Shown here piece by piece: positions 5,060 to 5,076 of a stretch of DNA of 5,076 nt. This stretch comes from Deltaproteobacteria bacterium. GTDB lineage: Bacteria > Desulfobacterota > Desulfobacteria > Desulfobacterales > B30-G6. The notes beneath the pieces are model-generated. The model was not told the DNA's origin. It searched no databases and saw only the letters and a list, made by a program, of their open reading frames with translations. A program made the translations under genes and the position numbers. Each line of letters starts with the position of its first letter. The first letter of the stretch is position 1. Location of the stretch: positions 1 through 5,076 of the forward strand of contig QMMS01000339.1 in NCBI GenBank assembly GCA_003647375.1, in the 5' to 3' direction.

Positions 5060-5076
5060 AACGGCCTAATAGTCTA
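5028..5076 (+). terminator. Long inverted repeat after the membrane protein gene, possible terminator
   Basis: TAGACTGTTAGGC (5028-5040) pairs with GCCTAATAGTCTA (5064-5076) at 12 of 13 positions, and the enclosed loop contains a second dyad TTAGC-T-GCTAA (5051-5061). The structure reaches the window edge and may extend further. Its place just behind a stop codon suggests a terminator or mRNA-protecting hairpin; any T tract would lie outside the window. Confidence 0.5.

Overview
This looks like a chromosomal segment of a Gram-negative bacterium, most likely a sulfate-reducer-type deltaproteobacterium (Desulfobacterota, Desulfobacterales-like). That placement is an inference from the gene styles (a REC-PAS-kinase-REC hybrid kinase, an IHF-alpha-like protein, a MepS-like lipoprotein) and from intergenic arrays of degenerate octamers; no marker in the window fixes the species.

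Left part (1-970): the first 75 codons of a minus-strand gene resembling mfd (transcription-repair coupling factor) run off the left edge. A complete tRNA-Thr(CGT) gene with encoded CCA lies divergently 36 bp away, followed by a plus-strand lipoprotein of the NlpC/P60 family. The catalytic Cys-His-His spacing of that lipoprotein matches E. coli MepS, a peptidoglycan endopeptidase.

Middle (971-3525): 21 bp after the lipoprotein comes a 640-residue soluble hybrid histidine kinase (REC-PAS-HisKA-HATPase-REC) with all phosphotransfer residues present but no DNA-binding output. After a weak hairpin, an exact consensus sigma-70 promoter (TTGACA, 17 bp, TATAAT) drives a 44-residue heptad-patterned small protein with a good ribosome binding site, then an IHF-alpha/HU-family DNA-binding protein. 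The two genes appear to form one transcription unit.

Right part (3526-5076): 3526-4146 holds no intact gene. It contains a stem-loop right after the ihfA-like stop, a 261-bp element bounded by inverted arrays of an 8-bp repeat (consensus AGGRTYCA), a minus-strand frameshifted remnant resembling the C-terminus of an AcnA-type aconitase, a short REP-like hairpin and a second octamer-type repeat region (AGCTAA/TAGGCTGT type). A membrane-anchored protein of unknown family follows (4147-5019), and the window ends in a related TAGGCTGT octamer array with a 13-bp inverted repeat.

The most notable points are the uncharacterised small coiled-coil protein under a perfect promoter beside an IHF-like gene, the two octamer repeat families filling the gene-poor stretch, and the aconitase-like debris. 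I see no convincing evidence of a wholly new defence or mobile system.
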